Source: Paludibacteraceae bacterium
GTDB lineage: Bacteria > Bacteroidota > Bacteroidia > Bacteroidales > Paludibacteraceae
Assembly (NCBI GenBank): GCA_017527905.1
Contig: JAFXPK010000003.1
Location: forward strand, 1 to 64,000
DNA length: 64,000 bases
Direction: 5' to 3'
Below the pieces are notes generated by a model, which had not been told where the DNA came from, ran no database searches, and saw only the letters and a program-made list of their open reading frames with translations. Shown here piece after piece: positions 49,870 to 59,366 of the stretch; positions within the stretch are counted from its first letter, which is position 1, and the number at the start of each line of letters is the position of its first letter. A program made the position numbers and the translations under genes.

Positions 49870-50798
49870 GTTCTGATTCAACAGAGAATTTGGATAAAAA
49901 CACACTCTACACCAACTACAGGCCGGAGTTCGTCGCCGCATGCATTGTGGACAGCGGGTTCGAGGCGGATGAGGTGCGCCTACTCAGGGAGGGTGTCAAT
50001 AAAGGAGGAAAAACCATCTCCAAGGTCCGCCGCGAATATTCGCGCGGCAACATGGCGGAGTACCTCGACATCTATACCCGAAGAAGAGGCTTGTACGATT
50101 CCCTCCCGGAAGGACTGTTCCACCAACGCATGGATATTCGGGACAAGAAGAACCGGGGTGAAGTGGTGGAATCGTTCAAGAAAGAACGTGAGGTGGAACT
50201 GAGCGCCCGCATCTTCTTCAGACCTTTCGAGATAACAATCGATAGGATGCTCATCCAAGCGCAACGCTACGAGATGGCCCTGGAGAAAAGGAACAAGAGC
50301 GATGAGTTCGTCCGCTTGCTGAGCTCTTATTGGGGGCTGCTCAAAAGGTTGCCGCTGGACAAATCCTTGTTTGTCATCAGCCTTCTCTCCCAATGTTATA
50401 GGCTGACGACCCCGCAGCAAATATCCGAAGTGCTCTCCGTGCTTCTGGGTTGCGAGGTGAACATCCAACTGACATATAAGCAGATGAGGATGGAGACGGA
50501 TTGCGATTGGGAGCTGGGAAAGAGCATGCTGGGTGTGGACTCTGTCATCGGAGAACTTATTGAGGACGCTTTCCCTGTCGTGGAAATCTCCATCAACGGG
50601 CTGCGACGTAGCCAAAGGGGTTTGGTCATGAAGGGAACCAAAGCTTATGACCAATTCATGGAGATCCTGGATCTGTTCATCCCCGCGGATGCTGAGATCG
50701 AGATCTCTTCAACTGTGGCGCCTGAGGAAGCGATGTTCTTTATGTCTGACTTGCCGGAATTGGCGCCTATTCTAGGTATAACTTCAACAATATCATAA
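49866..50798 (+). CDS. tssG: T6SS baseplate protein TssG
   Basis: 310 residues. The typical TssG wedge partner of TssF: NYRPEFVAACIVDSGF at the N-terminus, SLPEGLFHQRMD in the middle (TssG proteins commonly have a LP-x-GL-x-x segment there), helical RFVRLLSSYWGLLKRL-like part and a C-terminal helical and beta region. It overlaps tssK by 4 nt and tssO by 1 nt, so three genes are translationally coupled. Confidence 0.84.
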   Translation: MSSDSTENLDKNTLYTNYRPEFVAACIVDSGFEADEVRLLREGVNKGGKTISKVRREYSRGNMAEYLDIYTRRRGLYDSLPEGLFHQRMDIRDKKNRGEVVESFKKEREVELSARIFFRPFEITIDRMLIQAQRYEMALEKRNKSDEFVRLLSSYWGLLKRLPLDKSLFVISLLSQCYRLTTPQQISEVLSVLLGCEVNIQLTYKQMRMETDCDWELGKSMLGVDSVIGELIEDAFPVVEISINGLRRSQRGLVMKGTKAYDQFMEILDLFIPADAEIEISSTVAPEEAMFFMSDLPELAPILGITSTIS

Positions 50799-51301
50799 TG
50801 AAAGCTTTAAACAACAAGGAGGTCCTGCTCTCGCATTTGAAGTTCGCGATGTACATGGTCGTGCTTGTCATCCTGACTCAGTTCGCCATCTTCACTTACT
50901 TCAAAACTTCGGAGGCTGAAGTGAGCGAGATTAAGAACAAGACGGGTGATTGCGAGAAGATTTTCGCCGAACAGATTTCCATCTGTGACGGGTTCTCTGA
51001 AATACTCGACATCTATCACCGCTTTGACACGAAAGAGGGTTACGTGAACGCCGAGGAGTTGAAGAGGGCTATCGCGGAAAGGAAAATGAGGATGACCTCA
51101 ATTGCCAATCAGTTGCCGGACAAGGACGCGGCCGTCCATAAATATCTTATCAATAAATTCGACGGACTGATGAACCAAAGGGATTCCATCACTTCGTTGA
51201 GGAAGGAAGAGACTGCCAAGCGAAACGCATTGGTGGAGTGTAACAACGAATACCGCAGAAAACGGTATGAAATCGATAGGGGGAAAGCAAATGGCAGATA
51301 A
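50798..51301 (+). CDS. tssO: T6SSiii protein TssO
   Basis: 167 residues: one transmembrane helix near the N-terminus (FAMYMVVLVILTQFAIFTYF, about 15-34), then a periplasmic, charged helical and coiled-coil part. Size, topology and place (directly after tssG) fit TssO, a bitopic component specific to the Bacteroidota system. The start codon shares its A with the tssG stop. The following gene has the same architecture. Confidence 0.72.
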   Translation: MKALNNKEVLLSHLKFAMYMVVLVILTQFAIFTYFKTSEAEVSEIKNKTGDCEKIFAEQISICDGFSEILDIYHRFDTKEGYVNAEELKRAIAERKMRMTSIANQLPDKDAAVHKYLINKFDGLMNQRDSITSLRKEETAKRNALVECNNEYRRKRYEIDRGKANGR

Positions 51302-51782
51302 AAAAGTGAATAGGTTTACAGCGAAAGAGAAGACGTTGGGCCTCTTTTATATGATTATGCTCTTTCTCGCGGTGTCGGGCACATGTTCATATTTCATGTT
51401 TTTCTCTAACCCGAACCTCGGTTCTTCCGATGGTAAGGCACTTGCGATGGAGGGTCTGAAACGAATCAGCGCTTTCCAAAAATTCCAGGGTGAAAGGATG
51501 GAGAAACTTGAGCTGTTGGACGGAAAGGTCAACGCCATCGACCCCGGGCTGAAAGCGTCTTATGAGAAAAGCGAAGTCAAGTATATGCTGGGCGAATTCA
51601 ATAAAGATTACGAGGATAACCGTTTCGACGACCGTTTCCGCATCTTCGCCTTGGTGTCAAGGTTCTACGAATACAAGATGTTCACCAAGGAACGTATCTG
51701 GGCTTCCAAAAAGAACATCCAGCACTTCTCGGACAAGTATGATTTCTGCGAGGGTTGTATCGAGTCTCTGAACAAGGAGTAG
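51291..51782 (+). CDS. Second bitopic TssO-like T6SSiii protein
   Basis: 163 residues: a short basic N-terminus (MADKKVNRFTAKEKTL), one transmembrane helix (GLFYMIMLFLAVSGTCSYFM, about 17-36) and a helical periplasmic domain. It overlaps tssO by 11 nt. The topology equals TssO, but sequence similarity by eye is weak. It may be a TssO paralogue or another subtype-specific membrane-complex part such as TssQ; I cannot decide. ATG 51291 fits the TM topology better than the in-frame Met at 51267 inside tssO. Confidence 0.62.
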   Translation: MADKKVNRFTAKEKTLGLFYMIMLFLAVSGTCSYFMFFSNPNLGSSDGKALAMEGLKRISAFQKFQGERMEKLELLDGKVNAIDPGLKASYEKSEVKYMLGEFNKDYEDNRFDDRFRIFALVSRFYEYKMFTKERIWASKKNIQHFSDKYDFCEGCIESLNKE

Positions 51783-51849
51783 CCATCGTTTAATCTCATG
51801 GTGTTCTCTCCTTTTACATAACAAAGAAACCTAATGCTGAAATTACGTC

Positions 51850-52722
51850 ATGGATAGAATTTTCTCGAAGGGAACCTTACTGGTCTTGGGCATCATGGCC
51901 GCTATCGTCTTCTTGGCGTCGATGATCCGCAATTGCTCATCGGAGACGAAGATATGCGCGTCTGTCTCCGCGAAAGAGGTCTGCTTGGGTGAAGCGATCT
52001 ATTTTGTGGATAGTACCCCTGGCGTGAAGGATGTCCTTTGGGAGTTCGGCAATGGCGATTTCTCCACCGACCGGAGGGGCTCTTATGTGTTCGACGCTCC
52101 GGGTGACTACCAGATTAGGGTGAAGATCGATTCGTCGGTGTACCAGAAGTTTGTGGTGAAGGTGCGTTCCGAGGCGCCGACAATAGGGAAGGCTCCTGTA
52201 CATATTCTCGCCCCTACCATGGCGGTAAAGAACGAGGAGGTCATCTTCATGGGTGAGGGTGAGGCGGACTCGTGGCGATGGAATTTCGGGGATGGAGGGC
52301 CTGAGGGCTCAAGGGAGCGCAATGCGATTGTCCGCTTCGACTCGGCGGGTACCTACCGGGTGAGCTTGCTCGCCGGCGCCATGAAATATCCGGTGTACCA
52401 CACCATCCGTGTTGTGGATGACGTCATCGGAAGGAAGGACGATACGACTACGGCGGATGACAAGATAAGGAAATACCTCCAGCGGATCATCGATCGTGAG
52501 GGCAAATTCAACGATAACTATCATTGTATCGTTGGCTTGCTGAACGGAAACAGCAAGTTGATGGTCCTCATCAACAATACCAACGAGAATGATATAACTT
52601 CGTATTGTCAGGGGTTATACTTCATGGGGAAAGACGAGGGGATTTTCATCGAAAAGTCTGTCCGAGACATGGAGGACAAAAAGATAAGGCGATTGCTTGT
52701 CGAAGAGAAAAGAAGTAGATAG
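51850..52722 (+). CDS. tssP: T6SSiii PKD-domain protein (TssP-like), copy 1
   Basis: 290 residues. An N-terminal signal anchor (LLVLGIMAAIVFLASMI, about 9-25) ends just before NCSSETK. Two PKD domains follow (about 33-105, with VLWEFGNGDFSTDRRGSYVF, and about 112-195, with WRWNFGDGGPEGS and VRFDSAGTYRVSLL), then a C-terminal domain (about 210-290). The place between tssO and tssR and the PKD folds fit TssP, a probable periplasmic part of the membrane complex. The next gene is a near copy. The name is inferred from order and domain. Confidence 0.68.
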   Translation: MDRIFSKGTLLVLGIMAAIVFLASMIRNCSSETKICASVSAKEVCLGEAIYFVDSTPGVKDVLWEFGNGDFSTDRRGSYVFDAPGDYQIRVKIDSSVYQKFVVKVRSEAPTIGKAPVHILAPTMAVKNEEVIFMGEGEADSWRWNFGDGGPEGSRERNAIVRFDSAGTYRVSLLAGAMKYPVYHTIRVVDDVIGRKDDTTTADDKIRKYLQRIIDREGKFNDNYHCIVGLLNGNSKLMVLINNTNENDITSYCQGLYFMGKDEGIFIEKSVRDMEDKKIRRLLVEEKRSR

Positions 52723-52792
52723 AATTTGTAAAATAAAGAATTAGCACTTCCCCCCAAACAGAACGGGTTGGAAGCCTAAAATTAAGATTATC

Positions 52793-53671
52793 ATGGATAG
52801 AATTTTTTCAAAGGGAACTTTATTGGTCTTAGGCATTTCGGCTGTCATCATATTGTTGTCTACGTTGTTCCGCGGATGTTCCTCGGAGACGAAGATACGG
52901 GCATCCGTTTCTGCGAAAGAGGTCTATTTGGGTGACGCGATCTTTTATAAGGATAGTACACCTGGTGTGAGGGAGGTGATCTGGGAATTCGGTAATGGCG
53001 ACTTCTCCACCGACAGACAGGGTTCTTATGTGTTTACTACCGTCGGAAACTACAAAATCCGTTTGAAGGCTGGATCAAAGAGCCAGGAGTTCGTGGTGAA
53101 GGTGCGTCCTGAGAAAACGCAGGAGGAGAGAGAGGTGGTCAGCATCCTTGCCCCTTCGTTCGTGGTTAAGAACGAGGAGGTGGTCTTTATGGGCGAAGGC
53201 GATGCGGACACGTGGCGCTGGAATTTCGGGGTTGGCGGACCGGCCGACTCGAAGGAACGTAACGTGATCGTCAAGTTCGATAAGGCGGGTGACTATCAGG
53301 TGACCTTGCTCGCGGGCAACATGAAATATCCTGTTTACCACAAGATCCATGTCGAAGAGGATGTCGTCGGTAGACGTACAACTGGCGGCGGCGAAACTCC
53401 TCCGGAAGATTTGATTCAGAGATACTTGCAGAACATCATAGATCATCAGGGGAAATACAATGACAACTACCATCGTATCCTTAACTTGCTGAACGGTAAT
53501 AATAAAATGACAGTCCTCATCAATAACGTGAATGAAAACGATATTTCCTCGTATTGCCAAGGCCTTTCCATCTTGGGCAAACAGGATGGAACCTTCATAG
53601 AGAAGGTGGTACGTGACATGGATGGTTCTAGGATCAGACGTTTATTGATTGAACAGAAAACGGCAAAATAG
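52793..53671 (+). CDS. tssP: T6SSiii PKD-domain protein (TssP-like), copy 2
   Basis: 292 residues, a tandem duplicate of the preceding gene. It has the same anchor (MDRIFSKGTLLVLGI), the same two PKD domains (EFGNGDFSTDRQGSYVF; WRWNFGVGGPADSKERN) and the same C-terminal part ending RIRRLLIEQK. In the second PKD domain the usual DGG loop reads VGG. The identical first ten residues and the high identity throughout show a recent duplication with divergence concentrated in the first PKD domain and the linker. Both copies are intact, so they may form a hetero-oligomer. Confidence 0.68.
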   Translation: MDRIFSKGTLLVLGISAVIILLSTLFRGCSSETKIRASVSAKEVYLGDAIFYKDSTPGVREVIWEFGNGDFSTDRQGSYVFTTVGNYKIRLKAGSKSQEFVVKVRPEKTQEEREVVSILAPSFVVKNEEVVFMGEGDADTWRWNFGVGGPADSKERNVIVKFDKAGDYQVTLLAGNMKYPVYHKIHVEEDVVGRRTTGGGETPPEDLIQRYLQNIIDHQGKYNDNYHRILNLLNGNNKMTVLINNVNENDISSYCQGLSILGKQDGTFIEKVVRDMDGSRIRRLLIEQKTAK

Positions 53672-53687
53672 AAATTGTTAATATAAA

Positions 53688-56138
53688 ATGGTTAAGAGAA
53701 ATTTAGGTATCGGTTTATTCTTGGGGTGTTTGGTTTTGATGCTTGTCAACGCTTGCACACCTGTAAATTCCCATACGCGAATCAAGAAGACGCCAGACGA
53801 GTACACTCGTAATTATTGTTGTGGAGAGGTTAATGTGCCAAAATCCGCTGAGAAGGGTAGTCCTTGGATTGTCTATTCCGATAGGGAGAACAATCCTTCC
53901 TTCTTCAATCCTGGTGGCAAGATAAAAATGAAGGAAGCGTCTTATCTGGAGGCTTTCGCAGTGATCGGAGAGGAGGGTGAATACCTGAAACTCGTTAAAT
54001 ACGACCCTGCCGTGTTCGAGGAGCGCAAGGTGAAGGACCCTGCCAAGGCGGAATATTTCGGTTGGATGAAAAAGGACAACCTGATCCTTTCTTCCCGCGC
54101 CATGACGGATGTGGCTACCGGTTTCATCATGAAGATGATCACGATGTTCAGGGACACCTTCCCGTTGTCCCGTACGGAGGATTATTTCTCGAACGACTCG
54201 CTCGTATTGTTCAGCGAGCCTGAACTGGTTAACCCTATTGGCATGGTCCCTTTCCAGAAACCTATTTATTTGGCTAAGAGGAGCTTCGATAGAAGCAAAT
54301 GCTTGGTCATTGGTAAGGAGAACATCTCTCCCGAGAATTCTTCCGAACTGGTTTCGGGTTGGATCTCTTCGTCGTTGGTCATCCCGATGGGCGAGTTGCT
54401 CTATGCGGATTACTCTACCATGCCGATCCAAGATGTCTCTTTCATCAGATACGACAAGGGCTCCTATCCTGTCCCGAAAACAAGTTACGCGCGCTACTTG
54501 AGGTCGTTCAACCTGCCGGACTTCATCGGCTTGAACCCTGTCTATTCCATACGGGAGGGAAATGACGACGTGGTCACTATCAAGTCCACCGTCCCTGTAT
54601 CTCTGATGAACGACGAGAACAACAAGGTCTCTAGCTTGGCGGCGACTCCGATCTCCAGACCTTATTACGAGGATCTGTCCCGCGACCTGAAGCATATCAA
54701 TATCATGGTTGTCTTCTCGGGACAAAACCAGGTGCATGAGAAGTTTGAGCAGTATGTCAACTACATACAGAAACTAAACGGTGTCATCAAGAACGACGCG
54801 AAGGATTTCTCTTTCCGTCTGGGTTATCTCGTGGGCTTCGACGCTAAGAACACCAGGCTCTCGAAATGCAAGCCTAAGGAGAATGTGAGTGGCGTGCTGG
54901 CCGCCTTGGAGAAGTACGCCGACGACCGTATGAGGAGAAAGGCTACGTTCGATACGGACGCGTGGGGCGCGCTGAAAAACGCGCTGAGGATGCTGCAACC
55001 TTACAAGAACGAATATAACATCATCGTCTTGATCGGTGAGAACGGTAACCAGAAGGAACAGATCGATGACGCTTTGGTCAACGAAATCGTGAAGGTGAAC
55101 GGCCATATCGTCGCTTGCCAGCTGTATGCTAACAAGGGTAATGTCTTCAATAACTTTGTCCTTCAGGTCGAGGATATGATCTCCCGCTCGGCGGAGAAGA
55201 TGTCTAAGGAGAAAAAGAAGAAACTGGTGCACTCTTCCCAGTTGACGGCGACCAACCGTTACAAGGAGTTCGCTGAAAACGTGTATGGATTGGATTACCC
55301 TCGCCACTCTATGGTGCCGGGATGGGTCATCTTCCCGAAACAGAAGGAGAACTTGTCTCCAGACTTGCTGATCGCCTACACGGATTCCATGATCCGTAAC
55401 GTGGAGCGTGACGCTGACAACATCCTGAACCGCATCCAGCTCTCCTTCAAGGAGGCCGGCGTGGGTCATACCGCCATCAACCCGATGTGGCTCCGCCTAG
55501 GCGAAATGCCTGCCGACTACCAGGTGGAACCGAGGTTGTTCCAACCGCTCATCGCGATGAACCCTCACACCAACTTCTCCGTCAACCTGAAGGTGGAGAT
55601 GTCTAAACTGAAAACGGGTAAATACGTCTTGTTCGTCTCCGAGTCGGAGCTGGCTCGCATCCGTACCTTCATCGACGACTTGCTGCAGGAACGTGTGGAC
55701 TATAAGTACTCCGCCTCCAACAACAAGAAGGAGAACAACCGTAGCTGCCCTGATATGATGAGGGCGCCAAGACCGACCTCCGCTAATGTGGGACATCGTC
55801 AGTACAAGAGCACGAAGAAGGCCCGCAAACATATGCAGAAGGCTTACTTGCGCTGGGCCCAGGACGAGAAGGTTTACCCTATCAAGAAGAAAAAACTGAA
55901 GAAGATGTCCCTCTCTCAAAACCAGCAGCAGGTGATGTCTATCCCTTCCTTCGAGCCGCTCCTCTTCTCCACAACCGTGAAGGCGTTGAAACGTGGCATG
56001 ACGGACGAGCAACTGGATAAACTTCAGGAATATCTCGCTGAAAAGCAAAAAGCCCTCGAGGAGGCTATCGTCAACGACTCCAAGTTCGAAATCAATGGAC
56101 AGGTCTACTATCGTGTGGACGCTGAGAACTTGCCGTGA
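53688..56138 (+). CDS. tssR: T6SSiii outer-membrane lipoprotein TssR
   Basis: 816 residues with a lipoprotein signal (LVLMLVNAC, Cys 23). The middle holds a von Willebrand A-like region (INIMVVFSGQNQVHEKFEQY, then YNIIVLIGENGNQKEQIDDA, about residues 340-490). The C-terminal part is basic and ends in a helical segment (MTDEQLDKLQEYLAEKQKAL). Size, lipidation and place before clpV fit TssR, which is unique to the Bacteroidota type VI system and thought to be the outer-membrane end of the complex. 16 nt after the second PKD gene. Confidence 0.78.
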   Translation: MVKRNLGIGLFLGCLVLMLVNACTPVNSHTRIKKTPDEYTRNYCCGEVNVPKSAEKGSPWIVYSDRENNPSFFNPGGKIKMKEASYLEAFAVIGEEGEYLKLVKYDPAVFEERKVKDPAKAEYFGWMKKDNLILSSRAMTDVATGFIMKMITMFRDTFPLSRTEDYFSNDSLVLFSEPELVNPIGMVPFQKPIYLAKRSFDRSKCLVIGKENISPENSSELVSGWISSSLVIPMGELLYADYSTMPIQDVSFIRYDKGSYPVPKTSYARYLRSFNLPDFIGLNPVYSIREGNDDVVTIKSTVPVSLMNDENNKVSSLAATPISRPYYEDLSRDLKHINIMVVFSGQNQVHEKFEQYVNYIQKLNGVIKNDAKDFSFRLGYLVGFDAKNTRLSKCKPKENVSGVLAALEKYADDRMRRKATFDTDAWGALKNALRMLQPYKNEYNIIVLIGENGNQKEQIDDALVNEIVKVNGHIVACQLYANKGNVFNNFVLQVEDMISRSAEKMSKEKKKKLVHSSQLTATNRYKEFAENVYGLDYPRHSMVPGWVIFPKQKENLSPDLLIAYTDSMIRNVERDADNILNRIQLSFKEAGVGHTAINPMWLRLGEMPADYQVEPRLFQPLIAMNPHTNFSVNLKVEMSKLKTGKYVLFVSESELARIRTFIDDLLQERVDYKYSASNNKKENNRSCPDMMRAPRPTSANVGHRQYKSTKKARKHMQKAYLRWAQDEKVYPIKKKKLKKMSLSQNQQQVMSIPSFEPLLFSTTVKALKRGMTDEQLDKLQEYLAEKQKALEEAIVNDSKFEINGQVYYRVDAENLP

Positions 56139-56195
56139 CGCATCCCCTCGGAGGTTACCAATATGTTGTAATATTTGTAATAAAATTATTTGAAT

Positions 56196-58685
56196 ATGGA
56201 TTTTTTGAATTTAAACAGTGAATTGCAGACTGCTATCCGCATCGCCAAGTCTTTGGCCCGCGAGTATGGCAATGCGAAGTATACGCCTGCGCACCTGCTG
56301 AAGGCGATGCTGCATAAGGAGGTGGGGCTGGGTGCCTTCATCACTTCTATAGGAAAGGATACTTCGTATGTGGAGGAATGGGCCGAAATACGCATGGAGG
56401 AGTGTGAGAAACTTTCCGGCGTGGGCGAAATCGAACCGGACAGCAGGATCCCTAAAGTCTTCGAAGAGGCTGATAATGTCCGTCTGAAACTTGGTCTGTT
56501 GGAGATCACTCCAATCTGTACCTTGGCGGCGCTCGCGCGCCCGGAGATCGGTTTCTCGGTAGACCAGCTGAAGTCTTTCCCTATCCGTGAGAACGACGTG
56601 CTGGGCTGCTTCATGGATGGAACCGGCGCCCAAAAGGCTAATACGGCTAAGATGGAATCCCTCACGAAGGAGGCCGCTAACATCGCCGCCGGCAAGTCTA
56701 CGGCTAACCTCCGTAAATACTGTGTCAACAAAACGGATGAGGCCCGTGAAGGAAAACTCCACGCCATCGTCTGCCGTGATAGCGAAATCAGACAGATGGA
56801 GGAGATCATCGGACGTTGCGGCAAACCGAACGTGATGATCACGGGTGACTCCGGTGTGGGTAAGACCGCTCTGGCGGAAGGCCTGGCATTCGATATCGTC
56901 AACGGTAATGTGCCTTCCTTCCTGGAGAACACGGAGGTGTGGCAGCTCGATTCGGGCGCGCTGATCGCTGGCGCTACCTACAAGGGTGAAATCGAGGACC
57001 GCCTGAAGAACCTCATCAACGAACTGCGCCAAGAGGACCGCGTGATTCTCTTCATCGACGAGATCCACGTGCTGCTCGATACGAAGCAGGGCAATAGCGG
57101 TGCGGCCAACATCCTGAAACCGGAACTCTCTAAGGGTGATTTGACGGTGATCGGTGCGACTACGGTCGACGAATATAGAAAACTCATCGAGCCTGACCAT
57201 GCGTTCAGCCGCCGTTTCGAGGTGCTGCAACTCGCGGAACCGAATGTGGACGACGCGGTCGCTATGGTCCGTTTCATGGAGAAGCATTATGTGGACTTCC
57301 ACAAACTGGAGGTCGAGGATGGCACCCTCGCCGAGTGCGTCCGTATGGCGAAACGCTATGTGAAGGACAGACGCTTGCCTGATTCCGCCATCGACTTGCT
57401 CGACCGTACCATGGCCTCCGTGAAGATGGTGAACGAGGCTACCGCCTCCGAGCAGGCTTGGATCGCCCAAGAGTTGGGCAAGATAGAGGGCATGAAGGCG
57501 GAATTGTCCGCTGACGACCTCCTGACGAAGCTGACCCGCTTCCAGACGGATGTGCTGAGCAGACTGAGCCCGATCATCCAAGGCATGGTCGATTTCACGG
57601 CGGAGAAGTGCACCGACCCGCAAGTGCTGTTCGATAAACTGCACAAGCTGAGCGATGACATGACGGCTATCTCTAAGGAGAAGATTACCAAGGTTTCCCC
57701 TGATCATGTCGCAGCCGTTGTGGCAAGCAAGACGGGTATTCCAATTGGTAAGATCAAGACGGGCGAGAAGGAACGTATCCTGAATATGGAGTCCATCCTG
57801 ATGAAACGTGTCGTTGGTCAGGACCGCGCGCTGAAGTCCCTGACGGACGCCATCCTGGAGTCCCGAAGCGGTATGAACAAGCCGGGACAGCCTATCGGTT
57901 CCTTCTTCTTCCTCGGCCCTACGGGTACTGGTAAGACGGAGTTGACGAAGGCATTGGCGGAGGCGTTGTTCAACGACGAGAAGGCGATGATCCGTTTCGA
58001 TATGTCCGAGTTCAAGGAGGAGCACTCTGCCGCATTGCTCTACGGAGCGCCTCCGGGATACGTTGGCTACGAGGAGGGTGGTCTGTTGGTGAACAAGATC
58101 CGCCAGCAACCGTACTCAGTGGTTCTCTTCGACGAGATCGAGAAAGCGCACCCTTCCGTGTTCGATATCTTCCTGCAGATTCTGGACGAAGGTAAGTTGC
58201 ACGACCGTTTGGGCAAGGAGGGAGACTTCTCCAACGCCATCATCATCTTCACCTCTAACGTGGGAAGCGAATGGATCTCCAAGGAGTTGTCGGAAGGCAG
58301 GGTGCCTACGACGATGCAGATGATGGAGGTCATGGGAGGACACTTCCGTCCGGAGTTCCTGGCGCGTCTCTCCGAGATCGTCCCGTTCTCTCCTATCGGC
58401 GAATCCATCCTGATGCAGATCTTCGAGATCCAGTTCCAAGGCTTCCGCAAGCTGCTCACCGCCAAGAACATGGACATCGAGCTGACGGAGGAGGCGAAAC
58501 ACATGCTGGCCTTCAAGGGCTTCAACCCGAAGTATGGCGCGCGCCAAGTGTCGGGTGTCGTCCGAAATTACCTGCGACGGCCAGTCTCCAGGATGATCCT
58601 TTCCGGGGAGCTGGCCAACGGAGACCTCCTGAAAGGAGATTTGGACGAAGAGCAAAATTTATCATGGAATGTTGTCCATAATTAA
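56196..58685 (+). CDS. clpV: T6SS sheath-disassembly ATPase ClpV (TssH)
   Basis: 829-residue AAA+ protein of the ClpB/ClpV type that recycles contracted TssB/TssC sheaths with ATP. The N-domain (1-150) is followed by AAA module 1 with Walker A GDSGVGKT (from residue 217) and Walker B ILFIDEIHVLLD. The middle coiled-coil domain is short, as in ClpV. AAA module 2 has Walker A GPTGTGKTE (from residue 574), YEEGGLLVNKIRQQPYSVV and Walker B VVLFDEIEKAHP. ATG 56196 is chosen; the in-frame TTG two codons upstream is less likely. Its sheath substrates TssB/TssC are not encoded in the window. Confidence 0.93.
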   Translation: MDFLNLNSELQTAIRIAKSLAREYGNAKYTPAHLLKAMLHKEVGLGAFITSIGKDTSYVEEWAEIRMEECEKLSGVGEIEPDSRIPKVFEEADNVRLKLGLLEITPICTLAALARPEIGFSVDQLKSFPIRENDVLGCFMDGTGAQKANTAKMESLTKEAANIAAGKSTANLRKYCVNKTDEAREGKLHAIVCRDSEIRQMEEIIGRCGKPNVMITGDSGVGKTALAEGLAFDIVNGNVPSFLENTEVWQLDSGALIAGATYKGEIEDRLKNLINELRQEDRVILFIDEIHVLLDTKQGNSGAANILKPELSKGDLTVIGATTVDEYRKLIEPDHAFSRRFEVLQLAEPNVDDAVAMVRFMEKHYVDFHKLEVEDGTLAECVRMAKRYVKDRRLPDSAIDLLDRTMASVKMVNEATASEQAWIAQELGKIEGMKAELSADDLLTKLTRFQTDVLSRLSPIIQGMVDFTAEKCTDPQVLFDKLHKLSDDMTAISKEKITKVSPDHVAAVVASKTGIPIGKIKTGEKERILNMESILMKRVVGQDRALKSLTDAILESRSGMNKPGQPIGSFFFLGPTGTGKTELTKALAEALFNDEKAMIRFDMSEFKEEHSAALLYGAPPGYVGYEEGGLLVNKIRQQPYSVVLFDEIEKAHPSVFDIFLQILDEGKLHDRLGKEGDFSNAIIIFTSNVGSEWISKELSEGRVPTTMQMMEVMGGHFRPEFLARLSEIVPFSPIGESILMQIFEIQFQGFRKLLTAKNMDIELTEEAKHMLAFKGFNPKYGARQVSGVVRNYLRRPVSRMILSGELANGDLLKGDLDEEQNLSWNVVHN

Positions 58686-58703
58686 AAATTTTTATTATAT
58701 TTG
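58672..58703 (+). promoter_or_regulatory. Candidate hcp promoter inside the clpV 3' end
   Basis: GTTG (-33, TTG at 58672-58674) and TATATTTG (-7, 58696-58703) with 21-bp spacing fit the Bacteroidota consensus. It would give the hcp genes their own transcript, as expected for a tube protein needed in high amount. Confidence 0.55.
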
Positions 58704-58731
58704 CCATCACGAATACGAATTGTCGTGGTGG
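58702..58731 (+). terminator. Hairpin between clpV and hcp
   Basis: GCCATCACGA pairs fully (one G-U) with TCGTGGTGGC around a 10-nt loop, followed by ATTTATATATT. It may end the main tss transcript or, if transcription starts just before it, form a stabilising 5' hairpin on hcp mRNA. Confidence 0.55.
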
Positions 58732-58767
58732 CATTTATATATTATTAATAATTAAACGTAAAATTCT

Positions 58768-59169
58768 ATGTTTGGATACCAAGTAATTCTAGAAGTCGGG
58801 GGGAAGAAGTTCGACCTTGAACAAACCGAGTTCGCTTTCATGCAGGCTGCTGACGAAGAGGGTAAGCCGCAGGGTGACGTCTATTCTGGCGCCATCACGA
58901 TGACCTACCCGAATCTGCCTACCAAGGAGTTGTTGCAGTGGATGCTTAATGCCCGCAAGTATGAGGATGGCACAATCACCACGTATGGCGAGGATGGCAC
59001 TCCTATCCAAAAATTGGAGTTCAAGCAGGGCAATTGTGTGAACATGAAGATCGATTACCAAGACACGGGTTCTTCTTACTGCAATACCCAGTTCATGATC
59101 GTGGCGAATAAGATTAACATTGGCGGCACTGAGGTCGACAATGAGTGGCCTCGTTTCAAAAATGGCTAA
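58768..59169 (+). CDS. hcp: T6SS tube protein Hcp (TssD), copy 1
   Basis: 133 residues, the Hcp beta-barrel of Bacteroidota type VI systems that forms the secreted inner tube. Visible strands: FGYQVILEVGGKKFDLEQTE at the start, GDVYSGAITMTYPNLPTKEL, and MKIDYQDTGSSYCNTQFMIV near the end. With its own likely promoter it is probably the structural, highly expressed Hcp. A 197-bp gap separates it from the second, diverged hcp. Confidence 0.87.
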   Translation: MFGYQVILEVGGKKFDLEQTEFAFMQAADEEGKPQGDVYSGAITMTYPNLPTKELLQWMLNARKYEDGTITTYGEDGTPIQKLEFKQGNCVNMKIDYQDTGSSYCNTQFMIVANKINIGGTEVDNEWPRFKNG

Positions 59170-59366
59170 GACCACTTTGGCGTGATCCTTCGGAATCTCC
59201 CTTCCTCTTTGTCTCTCAGACCTTTTTGCCTATGGCATGGTGCATTGAGATGTCGCCATGGCCTTCTGAATAAACGGGCGGATGGCAGGGAAAGCCGGGA
59301 AACGTCTAGATTTAGCGAATAAATAATAAAAACAACGGAATAACAAAAGCAAAACTTTTTTGTAAT

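Noticed and set aside
56211..58109. 632-codon open frame antisense to clpV
   Set aside because: The sense strand encodes an unmistakable ClpV; the antisense frame is a by-product of codon bias and has an unnatural composition rich in Arg, His and Leu.
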